A DNA stretch of 50,641 bases from Anaerotignum sp. Lineage in GTDB: Bacteria > Bacillota > Clostridia > Lachnospirales > Anaerotignaceae. Location: contig JAQUSU010000007.1 of assembly GCA_028710085.1 (NCBI GenBank), positions 1-50,641 of the forward strand. Direction: 5' to 3'. The stretch's first letter is position 1. Every line of letters starts with the position of its first letter. Shown here piece after piece: positions 32,475 to 41,192 of this stretch. The notes under the pieces are model-generated. The model ran no database searches. It saw nothing but the letters and a program-made list of their open reading frames with translations, and was not told where the DNA came from. The translations under genes were made by a program, and so were the position numbers.

Positions 32475-32720
32475 GTGCAAAAGATGAGACTGGTTTCAGA
32501 AGCGTACAAATACATAAAAGAACAGGACCCTGATACATGTATTACTAAAACAGCATTCTCCACATTGGTTAAACTGGGGCGTATTCCTAGTATAAAGATT
32601 GGAAATAAGACTATCGTAAATTTAGATCATGTGGAAACCTTTTTTAAGGATGGGGATAAAGCGATAACAGCGGCGTCTGAAGCTTTAAGCGCGTACGGTA
32701 AGATTAGAGCAATTCAGTAA
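32475..32720 (+). CDS. Helix-turn-helix / excisionase-like protein
   Basis: An 81-residue basic protein starting at GTG 32475, eight bases after 'AGGGGG'. The central 'ITKTAFSTLVKLGRIPSIKIGNK' followed by 'VNLDHVETFFKDG' is the winged MerR/excisionase-type DNA-binding pattern (recognition helix, wing, then a 'VdldaveeFl'-like helix). It could be the excisionase for the tRNA-Arg integrase or another early regulator; the sequence does not decide. Confidence 0.65.
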   Translation: MQKMRLVSEAYKYIKEQDPDTCITKTAFSTLVKLGRIPSIKIGNKTIVNLDHVETFFKDGDKAITAASEALSAYGKIRAIQ

Positions 32721-32737
32721 CATGGAGGTGGACAAGC

Positions 32738-32956
32738 ATGCGCATCAAGTCACCACCTATGCGCCCGGGGTACCGTTACGTTTGCTGTAGCCGGTGCGGT
32801 GTTCGGTGGCAAGTAGATAAAGAATGTGATACCAGGTACGGGTATTTTTGTCCTGATTGCAACCGTTATCGGGACAAGCAGGATGCAGTAAAAAACAACA
32901 GGGATTATTTCGTATACACGTTTTATGGGGCGTGGCACGGGGTAAATGGACGATGA
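32738..32956 (+). CDS. Small zinc-ribbon protein
   Basis: A 72-residue protein with two Cys pairs, 'CCSRCGVRW' and 'YFCPDCNRYR', spaced as a zinc ribbon, and a short C-terminal 'FVYTFYGAWHG'. SD 'GGAGGTGG' precedes ATG 32738. It lies 13 bp before the PP-loop gene. No function is recognised; zinc ribbons this size often bind nucleic acid or act as adaptor proteins. Confidence 0.65.
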   Translation: MRIKSPPMRPGYRYVCCSRCGVRWQVDKECDTRYGYFCPDCNRYRDKQDAVKNNRDYFVYTFYGAWHGVNGR

Positions 32957-32969
32957 AAGGAGGGGGACA

Positions 32970-33749
32970 GTGAGAAAAGTAATACAGCTAAGTGGCGGAA
33001 AAGATAGCTTAGCATTGCTGCTAATTTCAATTGAAAAGGGCTATAAATTTGATGAGGCGGTATATTTTGATGTGGGCGAATGGGAGTTTCAAGCTGTTCG
33101 TAGAAACATAGAAAAAGCCAAGAAGTTATGTGAGGAAAAAGGCATCCAGTTCACAACAATTCATCCTCCTATCGAATTTCCCACATTAGCGTGGGAACGA
33201 GAATACATACAACGAAACGGAAACAAGAAAAAAGGTTATGAATGGTGTGGTTGGCATGGCTGCCGATGGGGAACAACGCAAAAAACTTCGCAATTAGACA
33301 AGTATTGTGGCGATAACTTGCAAATTATTGGAATCGCTAAAGACGAGCCGGAACGCCTAGAAAAAGGTTCTGGCAACAATAAAGCTTATTGGTTAGCTGA
33401 ATGGGGCTTAACCGAGGCGGATTGTCTAAAGTATTGCTATGACCAAGGCTGGAACTGGCTTGAATATGAGCCATTAACAGGTGAGTGGATTGAATTGTAT
33501 AGCGTTTTAGACAGGGTGTCATGCTGGTGCTGTGGAAATAAGAATTTGAAGGAACTTTATAACATATACAGGTTTTTGCCATCTTACTGGAAAAAGCTTG
33601 AGGAATATCAGAGGAAAACAGATAAGCCTTTCAAGCGTAGCGGCAGTGTTTTTGAACTGGCTGAACGTTTCGAACTTGGTTGTATAACTAAATTTGATTT
33701 AAAAAAATTTAGGAGAGGAGCTGATACCAATGCAAAACCTACAGAATGA
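32970..33749 (+). CDS. PP-loop phosphoadenosine-phosphosulfate-reductase-like protein
   Basis: A 259-residue PP-loop ATP pyrophosphatase family protein with 'LSGGKDS' at residues 7-13. Cysteine groups 'YEWCGWHGCRW' and 'VSCWCCGNKN' may hold a metal or Fe-S cluster. The fold is that of PAPS reductase/DndC-type enzymes; phage versions are common in early regions and may act on sulfur modification of DNA or tRNA, but no specific reaction is established. GTG 32970 is chosen over ATG 32946 because of the SD AAAGGAGG and a start right at the PP-loop strand. Confidence 0.82.
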   Translation: MRKVIQLSGGKDSLALLLISIEKGYKFDEAVYFDVGEWEFQAVRRNIEKAKKLCEEKGIQFTTIHPPIEFPTLAWEREYIQRNGNKKKGYEWCGWHGCRWGTTQKTSQLDKYCGDNLQIIGIAKDEPERLEKGSGNNKAYWLAEWGLTEADCLKYCYDQGWNWLEYEPLTGEWIELYSVLDRVSCWCCGNKNLKELYNIYRFLPSYWKKLEEYQRKTDKPFKRSGSVFELAERFELGCITKFDLKKFRRGADTNAKPTE

Positions 33750-34059
33750 TCCGATATACCGCAATGCTGACAGGCGGAGTGAAGAACGTCACACAAAACG
33801 TGAATCCAAACACCGGAAGCACGCCGAAACAGCGGAAACTATAGCCGCAATAAAAATACTGCTATTATGGTTTTTCTGCGCCGTAGCTGTAACGGTCTTT
33901 ATTGTGGCAATGCAAGAGATATTACCGTATCAATTTGTTCTGAAATGGATTTTAATTATTTCCTTTACCGTCTCTTTGGTTTCTGCAATTTACGCTATGA
34001 CAGAGGAAATAAAAAAGTCCCTCAGGCACTGCAATGCCGAAAAGGGACAAACAAAATAA
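33730..34059 (+). CDS. Small two-helix membrane protein
   Basis: A 109-residue protein with a highly charged cytosolic N-terminus ('RRSEERHTKRESKHRKHAET'), two membrane helices ('ILLLWFFCAVAVTVFIVAM' and 'WILIISFTVSLVSAIYAM') and a charged tail. It overlaps the PP-loop gene by 20 bp and follows the SD 'AGGAGAGGAG'. No family is recognised. In an early phage operon it might affect membrane physiology or superinfection, but that is speculation. Confidence 0.7.
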   Translation: MQNLQNDPIYRNADRRSEERHTKRESKHRKHAETAETIAAIKILLLWFFCAVAVTVFIVAMQEILPYQFVLKWILIISFTVSLVSAIYAMTEEIKKSLRHCNAEKGQTK

Positions 34060-34096
34060 CACACCTTGAAAGTAACAGAAAGGAGAAGATTTGTCA

Positions 34097-34312
34097 ATGG
34101 CACAAATTAAGAATGAGATTGTTCAACATTTCGGTGTGATCTCCCAAGGCGAGTGGACCAGGGAGCTGAATCTTGTCAGCTGGAATGGCAGGAAAGAGCT
34201 CTATGACATTCGTGGATGGGCAGACGACCACGCAAAGTGCTCCAAGGGGATTACCCTAAACAAAACGGAGCTGAAGGCACTAAGGGATATTTTAAACACT
34301 ATTGAATTATAA
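34097..34312 (+). CDS. YdbC/PC4-like ssDNA-binding protein
   Basis: A 71-residue protein starting 'MAQIKNEIVQHFGVIS' with the signature 'WTRELNLVSWNGRKELYDIR' and 'HAKCSKGITLNKTELKALRDIL'. This matches YdbC, the bacterial member of the PC4 (p15) coactivator fold, which binds single-stranded DNA as a dimer. ATG 34097 is preferred to TTG 34091 by homology, though the SD GGAG is nearer the TTG. It probably serves phage replication or transcription, as it opens the replication-gene group. Confidence 0.88.
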   Translation: MAQIKNEIVQHFGVISQGEWTRELNLVSWNGRKELYDIRGWADDHAKCSKGITLNKTELKALRDILNTIEL

Positions 34313-34324
34313 GGAGGCATACAT

Positions 34325-34819
34325 ATGGATTTAGTAATCACAATCAATGAAAAGGACTTAGTAAATAACCCTGCAATTATGGATACCGTAAAAGCGTTGG
34401 TCTTAGCGGTATCTGGAAAAACTGCACCATCCGCGCCGGTTGGTATTATGCCGGCAGCCTTCACCCCTGTAGCGCCAACAATGGCACCACCCGTAATGCA
34501 GAGCCCGATTCCAACAGCTCCAACAATGGCACCACAAGTAATGCAAAGCCCAGTTCCAACAGCACCCAGTGTAGCTACTAATGCAATGGCGGCACTCTGC
34601 GGACAAAATCCCATTCCTACAGCAGCACCAACGGCTCTACCAGCGGTATATACCTTGGAACAGCTTTCACTGGCAGCAGCACCTTTAATGGATGCGGGTA
34701 AAACGGATGCTCTGGTAGCACTCATGCAGTCCTTTGGCGTACAAACTTTGCAGCAGCTTCCACAGGAAAGATACAACGACTTTGCAGTGGCCATCAGAGG
34801 GATGGGGGCGCAGATATGA
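34325..34819 (+). CDS. Phage replication-module protein with Pro/Ala/Thr-rich linker
   Basis: A 164-residue protein in three parts: an N-terminal segment 'MDLVITINEKDLVNNPAIMDTV', a low-complexity Ala/Pro/Met/Thr linker (about 37-100) containing a 15-residue unit twice, and a C-terminal helical domain 'YTLEQLSLAAAPLMDAGK'. It overlaps the DUF2800 gene by 4 bp (ATGA), so the two are coupled. The protein is of unknown function; the C-terminal module recurs next to DUF2800 in phages of Clostridia. The large antisense ORF here is a shadow of the low-complexity coding. Confidence 0.7.
   Translation: MDLVITINEKDLVNNPAIMDTVKALVLAVSGKTAPSAPVGIMPAAFTPVAPTMAPPVMQSPIPTAPTMAPQVMQSPVPTAPSVATNAMAALCGQNPIPTAAPTALPAVYTLEQLSLAAAPLMDAGKTDALVALMQSFGVQTLQQLPQERYNDFAVAIRGMGAQI
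34472..34561 (+). repeat. Tandem 45-bp coding repeat
   Basis: Two tandem 45-bp units encode APTMAPPVMQSPIPT and APTMAPQVMQSPVPT in the linker of the preceding gene. Variation is mostly silent or conservative. Confidence 0.8.
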
Positions 34820-35970
34820 GCCATGCTTTATTATCTGCGAGTGCGGCCGATAAATGGCTGCACTGTGCCCCTTCGGCGAGGATGGAAGCGCTTTTGCCGG
34901 ATACTGCAGGGGAATCTGCACAGGAAGGATCTCTTGCCCATGAGTTGGCCGAGTTAAAAGCAAGACGGCATTTTCACGGTATGGATAAGGGTGCCTTTAC
35001 CCGGAAGTTTAACAAAATAAAGAGCCACGAGTTATACGCAGTGGATATAGATAACTATACGGATGCATATGTGGAATACCTAAAAGACGTTGAAATGATG
35101 TTTACTTCAAAGCCCTATGCAGTGTTTGAAACGAAAGTGGACTATTCCCATATTGCTCCTGAAGGTTTTGGAACTGCCGATTGTATCATGATTGGTGGAG
35201 GGCATCTTCATATCGTGGATTTTAAATACGGTAAAACGGTGAAAGTGGATTGTACGGAAAACCCACAAATGAAGCTTTATGCGTTGGGTGCTTTGAAAAA
35301 GTATGGTCTTTTATACAGCATTGAGGACGTCACCTTACATATTGTACAGCCTAGAATGAGCAATATTTCCTCTTGGGATATTACCTGTGAGGATCTCAAT
35401 GCCTGGGGCCAAAGCATTAAGCCGGTTGGACAAATGGCTTATGATGGCACCGGAGAATGTGTTGTGGGTCATTGGTGTGATAGTCATTTTTGCAAGTGTC
35501 GTGCCACCTGCCGGGCGTATATGGAACGTATGCAAGCGGTAGCAGCGTTTTTGGACAAGCTCCCACCAACACTAACGGATGAAGAAGTAGGCCAGTGCCT
35601 TACCTTAGCTACTGATATAAAAAAGTGGTACTCCATTTTAGAGAACTACGCAATGACCGCATTGTTAGCAGGCAAAAACATTGCCGGTTGGAAGGTGGTA
35701 GAAGGGCGCAGCAACAGAGCCTTTAATGATATTGACCAGGCGTATAAAACCTTAGCCACATCAGGAATTGATGAATCTCTGCTTTACAACCGTGTACCAA
35801 TTACCCTCACAGATTGTGAAAAGATGCTAGGCAAAAAGGGCTTTACACAAATGCTGGCCGACTATGTGGTGAAGCCTCCGGGTAAGCCTACAATTGCACC
35901 ACAAAGTGACCCCCGGGAACACTACAACCCTGCAATGGCAGACTTTGCAGGTCTTGAAACTAACAACTAA
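34816..35970 (+). CDS. DUF2800 protein (RecB/Cas4-like nuclease fold)
   Basis: A 384-residue protein. It starts 'SHALLSASAADKWLHCAPSA' and has nuclease-like motifs 'GSLAHELAELKA', 'GFGTADCIMIGGGHLHIVDF' followed by 'KYGKTVKV' (PD-(D/E)xK-type D...DxK), and four Cys near residues 200-236 ('HWCDSHFCKCRATCRAYM') as in Fe-S cluster RecB-family nucleases. It probably acts as the phage recombination exonuclease alongside the DUF2815 ssDNA-binding protein downstream. It ends in 'DFAGLETNN', a motif repeated in DUF2815. Confidence 0.88.
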   Translation: MSHALLSASAADKWLHCAPSARMEALLPDTAGESAQEGSLAHELAELKARRHFHGMDKGAFTRKFNKIKSHELYAVDIDNYTDAYVEYLKDVEMMFTSKPYAVFETKVDYSHIAPEGFGTADCIMIGGGHLHIVDFKYGKTVKVDCTENPQMKLYALGALKKYGLLYSIEDVTLHIVQPRMSNISSWDITCEDLNAWGQSIKPVGQMAYDGTGECVVGHWCDSHFCKCRATCRAYMERMQAVAAFLDKLPPTLTDEEVGQCLTLATDIKKWYSILENYAMTALLAGKNIAGWKVVEGRSNRAFNDIDQAYKTLATSGIDESLLYNRVPITLTDCEKMLGKKGFTQMLADYVVKPPGKPTIAPQSDPREHYNPAMADFAGLETNN

Positions 35971-35994
35971 TTACACATACGAAAGGATGATTTT

Positions 35995-36753
35995 ATGTAT
36001 CAGAATATCGCAACAAAATGCCTCACAGGTGAAGTAAGAATTTCCTTTGAACATCTTTCCAGGCCTTACAGCAGCAACGGCGGAGAAGCGAAATATAGCT
36101 GCACAATTTTGATTCCAAAGACAGATATAGTTACATACAATGACCTTGTTTCGGCTTTACAGGTTGCATATGAACAGGGTGTAAATGACAAATGGAAGGG
36201 TTCGCGACCTCAGTTAAGATACCCTGTGATTTATGACGGTGACGGAGTTAGACCTTCAGGGGAAGCCTTTGGCGCAGAGTGCAAGGGACATTGGGTTGTA
36301 ACCGCATCTAGCAAGCAACAGCCCATGGTTGTTCATATTTCAAATACAAAGGTGCAGCTGGCCGAAACAGATATTTATAGCGGGATGTATGCTCGTGTGA
36401 CAGTGAATTTCTTCCCTTATGATAACAGTGGAAGCAGAGGAGTGGGCTGTGGTCTGGGGAATGTTATGAAAACCAGAGATGGGGAGCCTTTAAGCGGCAG
36501 AGCAAATGCAGAGAGTGACTTCGCAGGACTTGAAACTCCTATTGCTTCTATGCCAATGGGTGGACCTACAGCCACAATGCCAATGGGCGGCCCCACAATG
36601 TCTGCCGGATATGCGGCAATGCCTATGGGTGGACCTACAGCCACAATGCCAATGGGAGGCCCCACAATGTCTGCCGGATATGCGGCAATGCCTATGGGCG
36701 GTCCAGCAGCACACACAGGCAACATTAACCCGATCACCGGCTTACCTATGTAA
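35995..36753 (+). CDS. DUF2815 ssDNA-binding-like protein with collagen-like tail repeat
   Basis: A 252-residue protein. The N-terminal ~175 residues ('GEVRISFEHLSRPYSSNGGE', 'YSCTILIPKTD', 'MYARVTVNFFPYD') match DUF2815, a predicted ssDNA-binding (OB-like) protein of phage replication. After 'DFAGLET' follows a Met/Gly/Pro-rich tail made of two identical 23-residue units plus a third partial one, then 'NINPITGLPM'. The tail could be a flexible protein-interaction region like SSB tails but is not acidic. SD 'GAAAGGATG' precedes ATG. Confidence 0.85.
   Translation: MYQNIATKCLTGEVRISFEHLSRPYSSNGGEAKYSCTILIPKTDIVTYNDLVSALQVAYEQGVNDKWKGSRPQLRYPVIYDGDGVRPSGEAFGAECKGHWVVTASSKQQPMVVHISNTKVQLAETDIYSGMYARVTVNFFPYDNSGSRGVGCGLGNVMKTRDGEPLSGRANAESDFAGLETPIASMPMGGPTATMPMGGPTMSAGYAAMPMGGPTATMPMGGPTMSAGYAAMPMGGPAAHTGNINPITGLPM
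36550..36711 (+). repeat. Tandem 69-bp coding repeat in the DUF2815 tail
   Basis: Two nearly identical 69-bp units (36550-36618, 36619-36687) and a partial third encode repeats of 'MPMGGPTATMPMGG' followed by 'PTMSAGYAA'. Each unit also contains a short internal ATGCCAATGGG repeat. Confidence 0.85.
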
Positions 36754-36759
36754 TCGGGT

Positions 36760-38760
36760 ATGAGGGGGCATATATCAGTCGATATTGAAACCTTCTCTTC
36801 CGTTGATATTAACAAGTCCGGGCTTTACAAATATGTTCAAAGCCCGGATTTTTCAATATTACTATTAGCCTATAGTATTGACGGCGGGGCGGTGGAGATT
36901 ATCGACCTAACCAAATCCGGATTACCGATTTTTGTACAAAATTTACTTTTAGATCCCGATTACATAAAGCACGCTTATAATGCTGCTTTTGAGTGGTATT
37001 GCTTATCTAAATTTTTTGGCTTAGAGGAAAAAGAAAGAACAGCATGGTTAAAACAATGGCGTTGCACGATGATGCATAGTCTTTATTGCGGATATGTGGC
37101 TAAACTCGAAGATGCGGGTAAAGCAATAGGATTACCCCAAGAAAAGCAGAAATTGACAACAGGCAAAGCTTTAATTAAAACTTTCTGCTCTCCGTGCAAG
37201 CCTTCAAAATCCAATGGCAATAGAACAAGAACCCTTCCGGGACATGAGCCAGAGCGGTGGAATTTATTCAAAGAATACTGCAAGCAAGACGTTGTTACAG
37301 AAATGGAAATTGAAAACAGACTTTCTAATTTCCCTGTGCCGGAGCTAGTACAAAGTCAATGGGTTTTAGACCAGATACAGAATGAAAGAGGCGTTGCGAT
37401 TGACCTTCAGCTTATAGAGGGGGCTTTATTTTGTGATAGTGTGGCTACGGAAAAGGCTACAAATACCTCTAGGGAAATTACAAACCTTGAGAATCCCAAT
37501 AGTGTGGCTCAGCTGAAAAGATGGATCGAAGAAAGAACGGGAATAGAAATGCCCAGCCTTACCAAGGAAACTGTGGGTGAAATGCTGGATACGGAAATTC
37601 CCGTTGCTGTTCGCAGGGTTTTAGAGCTTCGGCAACAGTTGGGAAAAACAAGCGTGTCAAAGTATAAGGCTATGACACGAGCCGAATGCGCTGACGGACG
37701 GTTGCGGGGTACGTTGCAATTCTATGGCGCCAATCGTACCGGGAGATGGGCAGGGCGTTTGGTGCAAGTGCAGAACCTTCCAAGAACGTACCTTCATGGT
37801 GCAAATTTGGATTTGGCAAGAAAGTTTGTGAAATTAAAAAACCCCATTGCTATTCAGCTTACGTTTGGCAGCGTGCAGGACACCCTTTCCCAGCTGGTTA
37901 GAACTGCATTTATACCAGAGAACGGAAAAGTCTTTGTAGATGCTGACTTTTCGGCCATTGAGGCGAGAGTGGTTGCTTGGCTTGCGGGGGAAAACTGGGT
38001 GCTTGAAGTATTTCGTACCCACGGCAAAATTTACGAGGCCACAGCGGCGCAGATGTTTGGGGTGCCTATTGAAAAGATTGTAAAAGGAACGCCTGAATAT
38101 GCATTAAGGCAAAAGGGAAAAGTTGCTACCCTTGCTCTAGGATATAACGGTGGTCCTGGGGCACTTATCAACATGGGTGCGTTGAAAATGGGGATACCTG
38201 AGGAAGAATTACCCGAGATTGTGGGTAAGTGGAGAGGGGCGAACCAAGCCATCGTAAGGTGCTGGAAAGCTTTAGAGCACGCTGCCATACAGGCGATTAA
38301 AAGCGGTAGAGCTGTTGGTACCCATGGACTTGTTTTTGCAAGAGAAGCAGATATAACAAAGGGGCAGGACTTCCTTACAATATTGCTTCCTTCCGGGAGA
38401 AAGCTTTTTTATGCAAAGCCTCATTTAACCTTGAATCAATGGGGAAATGAGTCCATTGGATATTACGGAATGAACCAGACTTCTAAGAATTGGGAGCCTA
38501 CAGAAACCTACGGCGGGAAATTAACGGAAAATGTGGTACAGGCAATAGCAAGAGATTGTTTGGCATATACATTGACTGTTTTGGAAACCGAAGGATACAA
38601 AATTGTTTTTCATGTTCATGATGAAGTTATTATTGAAATAGAAAAAGAAAAGGCTAACCTTGAAAAGGTTTGCCAAATTATGAGCCAGCCTATACCGTTT
38701 GCGCCGGGTTTGCCTATGGCTGCAGATGGCTGGGTGGGGGATTATTTTACGAAAGACTGA
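36760..38760 (+). CDS. Phage DNA polymerase, family A
   Basis: A 666-residue family-A polymerase. An N-terminal 3'-5' exonuclease-like domain has 'ISVDIETFSS' (DxE) and 'KHAYNAAFEWYC'. The polymerase domain shows motif A 'DADFSAIEARVVAWLAGE' (about residue 394), motif B 'RQKGKVATLALGYNGG' and motif C 'VFHVHDEVIIE' (HDE at about 619-621). It replicates the phage genome with the VapE protein that follows. Start ATG 36760 has no clear SD; it is 6 bp after DUF2815, so coupled translation is likely. Confidence 0.95.
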   Translation: MRGHISVDIETFSSVDINKSGLYKYVQSPDFSILLLAYSIDGGAVEIIDLTKSGLPIFVQNLLLDPDYIKHAYNAAFEWYCLSKFFGLEEKERTAWLKQWRCTMMHSLYCGYVAKLEDAGKAIGLPQEKQKLTTGKALIKTFCSPCKPSKSNGNRTRTLPGHEPERWNLFKEYCKQDVVTEMEIENRLSNFPVPELVQSQWVLDQIQNERGVAIDLQLIEGALFCDSVATEKATNTSREITNLENPNSVAQLKRWIEERTGIEMPSLTKETVGEMLDTEIPVAVRRVLELRQQLGKTSVSKYKAMTRAECADGRLRGTLQFYGANRTGRWAGRLVQVQNLPRTYLHGANLDLARKFVKLKNPIAIQLTFGSVQDTLSQLVRTAFIPENGKVFVDADFSAIEARVVAWLAGENWVLEVFRTHGKIYEATAAQMFGVPIEKIVKGTPEYALRQKGKVATLALGYNGGPGALINMGALKMGIPEEELPEIVGKWRGANQAIVRCWKALEHAAIQAIKSGRAVGTHGLVFAREADITKGQDFLTILLPSGRKLFYAKPHLTLNQWGNESIGYYGMNQTSKNWEPTETYGGKLTENVVQAIARDCLAYTLTVLETEGYKIVFHVHDEVIIEIEKEKANLEKVCQIMSQPIPFAPGLPMAADGWVGDYFTKD

Positions 38761-38771
38761 GGTGACACATT

Positions 38772-41192
38772 TTGCAAAATGACAGACAAATAACCATATC
38801 TACTGCAGGTAGCAGAAAGGCCACGAACTGGCAGCCTCAGACTATGCGTATCGCAGAATTATTTGAAAAGCTCCGTACCCCTTTGCGGGGGAAGGAAACT
38901 CTTTCGGCTTATATGGGTATGAAAAAAAACCAGCAGGACGAGCTGAAGGATGTGGGTGGCTTTATCGGCGGCAGCCTAACAGGACGGCGTAAAAAGGGTA
39001 CGGTACTAAACAGGGATGTAATTACCCTGGATATGGATAATTGCCCACCTGAAAGCACCAAGGCCATACTGCAGCGCCTTTCAAGCCTAGGTATGTTATA
39101 TGCAGTATATTCTACCAGAAAGCATAGCCCTGCAGCGCCCAGGCTTCGTGTTGTGGTGCCTACGGATAGAAAGATGTTTTCGGAAGAATACGAGCCCATA
39201 GCTCGTAAATTGGCGGCGTTAATACAGCCGGAGATGCACTGGTTTGATCCTACGACCTTTCAAGTAGAACGCCTAATGTATTGGCCCAGTTGTTGTGTAG
39301 ATAGCGAATACGTCTTTACCTATGAAGATAAGCCGTTATTGTCTGCGGATGGAATGCTTGGCACCTATGAAAATTGGTTAAATGTTGCATCTTGGCCACA
39401 GGTACCGGGAGAACAGAAACTACGGGAAAGGTCAGCAGCAAAGCAGGGAGATCCAACGGAAAAGAGAGGTACTGTAGGTGCATTTTGCAGGATTTACAGC
39501 GTTGTACAGGCAATTGATGCCTTTCTTCCCGGTGTTTATGCATCCACGGAGCAGGCCGACAGATATACCTTTGCAGGTGGTTCTACAACAGGTGGTGCCA
39601 TTGTTTACGATGATGAAAAATTTCTTTTCTCCCATCATGCCACGGATCCATGCAGCGGGCAGCTGGTGAACGCCTTTGACCTGGTACGTCTGCATTTGTT
39701 TGGAGATCAGGACGATGATGCAAAAGAAGGTACTCCTACAAATAAATTGCCCAGCTATGACCTGATGTGCCGTAAGGCAATAGAGGATAAGGACGTTCTT
39801 GCTCTGCTTCAAAAGGAACGTATGGAGCAAGCAGAGGCAGAGTTTAAGGATATACAGGAAGGTTTTGCAGAAACAGAGGATACCCTTGAATGGATGCGCC
39901 GGCTTAGGGTACACCCAAAGACAGGGCTTCCGGAAAGCACCATTGATAACGTTTGGATTATTCTCGAGAACGACAGAAATTTAAAGGGGAAGTTTGCTAT
40001 CAATGAGTTCGCTGGCAGAGGGGAAGTCTTGGGGGCGTTGCCATGGAATACTGAAATAAAACGACGTTTTTGGGATGATAATGACAATCAGGGGCTTTAC
40101 TGGTACCTAGAAAAAAGCTATAGAATATCCGGCGCTGCAAAGATAGACGGTGCACTCTCCCTGCACAGTAATAAGAACTCTTTCAATGATGTAACAAAGT
40201 ATTTGAATGAACTAAAGTGGGATGGCACCCCTAGGCTTGACACTCTTTTGATAGATTATTTGGGTGCAGAGGACAGCATATACACAAGGGCGGTTACGCG
40301 TAAGGCTTTTACGGCAGCAGTGGCCAGAGCCTACATACCGGGTTTTAAATTTGATTATATGACAATCTTTACAGGCCCTCAGGGTATCGGCAAAAGTACC
40401 TTGCTTGCAAAAATGTCTAAAGGCTGGTTTAACGATTCCATAAGAACCTTTGAAGGGAAAGAGGCTAGTGAACTCCTGCAGGGGGTGTGGCTGGTTGAGG
40501 TCGGTGAATTGGATGCATTTAATAGAAGCGATGTTGGCCGAATTAAGCAGTTTTTAAGCCAACAGGCGGATCGGTTTCGTGCTGCTTATGGCAGGCATGT
40601 AAAAGAAATGCCCCGTCGGTGTATCATTTTTGGTACCACCAATGATGCGGAATTTTTAACAGATAGAACGGGAAACCGCCGCTTTTGGCCTGTGGTAGTA
40701 GGTGAAAGAAAAGCCAAGAAAAGCGTTTGGTCTGATTTGGACAATGACATAGACCAGCTTTGGGCAGAGGCTGCCATGCGGTTTAAAATCGGAGAGCCTT
40801 TGTATTTGTCAGGTGGGGTGGAAAAAGCGGCCAAGGAGCAGCAGGAAAGCCACAGAAAGGCTTCCACAAGAGAGGGTATTATTGCAGATTTCTTGGAACA
40901 AAAGGTACCCGCGGATTGGCTTAGCTGGAAGCTGGAGCAACGCAGAATGTTCTGGGAAGGGAACGCTACCTGTGACGGTGAGCAGGTTCCCAGGAAGAAA
41001 GTTTGTGCGCTGGAAGTGTGGTGCGAAGCGTTGGGGTGTGATCCAAGGATGATAAAGAATAGTGATACCGCCGAAATCAACAGTATTATTGCAAGCGTAA
41101 AAGGATGGAGTAGATTACAAAATCCACAACCGTTTGGGTATTGTAAAAGTCAAAGAGGGTTTAAAAAAGAGCAACTACAAAGTCCGTTTTGA
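38772..41192 (+). CDS. VapE-type primase/helicase
   Basis: An 806-residue replication protein. The N-terminal primase-polymerase-like domain (about 1-180) has 'VITLDMDN' and 'SPAAPRLRVVVPTD', and the C-terminal VapE helicase has Walker A 'GPQGIGKST' (about 535), Walker B-like 'LVEVGELDAF' and 'RCIIFGTTND...GNRRFWPV'. It probably loads at the origin, primes and unwinds for the polymerase encoded upstream. Start TTG 38772 has SD 'GAGGTGA' 7 bp upstream. The 3' end already contains the first ACTACAA box of the following cluster. Confidence 0.93.
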   Translation: MQNDRQITISTAGSRKATNWQPQTMRIAELFEKLRTPLRGKETLSAYMGMKKNQQDELKDVGGFIGGSLTGRRKKGTVLNRDVITLDMDNCPPESTKAILQRLSSLGMLYAVYSTRKHSPAAPRLRVVVPTDRKMFSEEYEPIARKLAALIQPEMHWFDPTTFQVERLMYWPSCCVDSEYVFTYEDKPLLSADGMLGTYENWLNVASWPQVPGEQKLRERSAAKQGDPTEKRGTVGAFCRIYSVVQAIDAFLPGVYASTEQADRYTFAGGSTTGGAIVYDDEKFLFSHHATDPCSGQLVNAFDLVRLHLFGDQDDDAKEGTPTNKLPSYDLMCRKAIEDKDVLALLQKERMEQAEAEFKDIQEGFAETEDTLEWMRRLRVHPKTGLPESTIDNVWIILENDRNLKGKFAINEFAGRGEVLGALPWNTEIKRRFWDDNDNQGLYWYLEKSYRISGAAKIDGALSLHSNKNSFNDVTKYLNELKWDGTPRLDTLLIDYLGAEDSIYTRAVTRKAFTAAVARAYIPGFKFDYMTIFTGPQGIGKSTLLAKMSKGWFNDSIRTFEGKEASELLQGVWLVEVGELDAFNRSDVGRIKQFLSQQADRFRAAYGRHVKEMPRRCIIFGTTNDAEFLTDRTGNRRFWPVVVGERKAKKSVWSDLDNDIDQLWAEAAMRFKIGEPLYLSGGVEKAAKEQQESHRKASTREGIIADFLEQKVPADWLSWKLEQRRMFWEGNATCDGEQVPRKKVCALEVWCEALGCDPRMIKNSDTAEINSIIASVKGWSRLQNPQPFGYCKSQRGFKKEQLQSPF

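Noticed and set aside
34201-34824. 207-aa minus-strand ORF
   Set aside because: Antisense of the repetitive Pro/Ala-rich linker; composition (Ala/Gly/Ile/Val repeats) is a by-product of the coding repeat.
36550-36711. Repeat cluster considered as a CRISPR array
   Set aside because: Units are contiguous, in frame and coding, with no unique spacers; no cas genes are present in the window.
36417-36815. 132-aa minus-strand and 85-aa plus-strand ORFs over the DUF2815 tail
   Set aside because: Both are shadows of the 69-bp tandem repeat in alternative frames.
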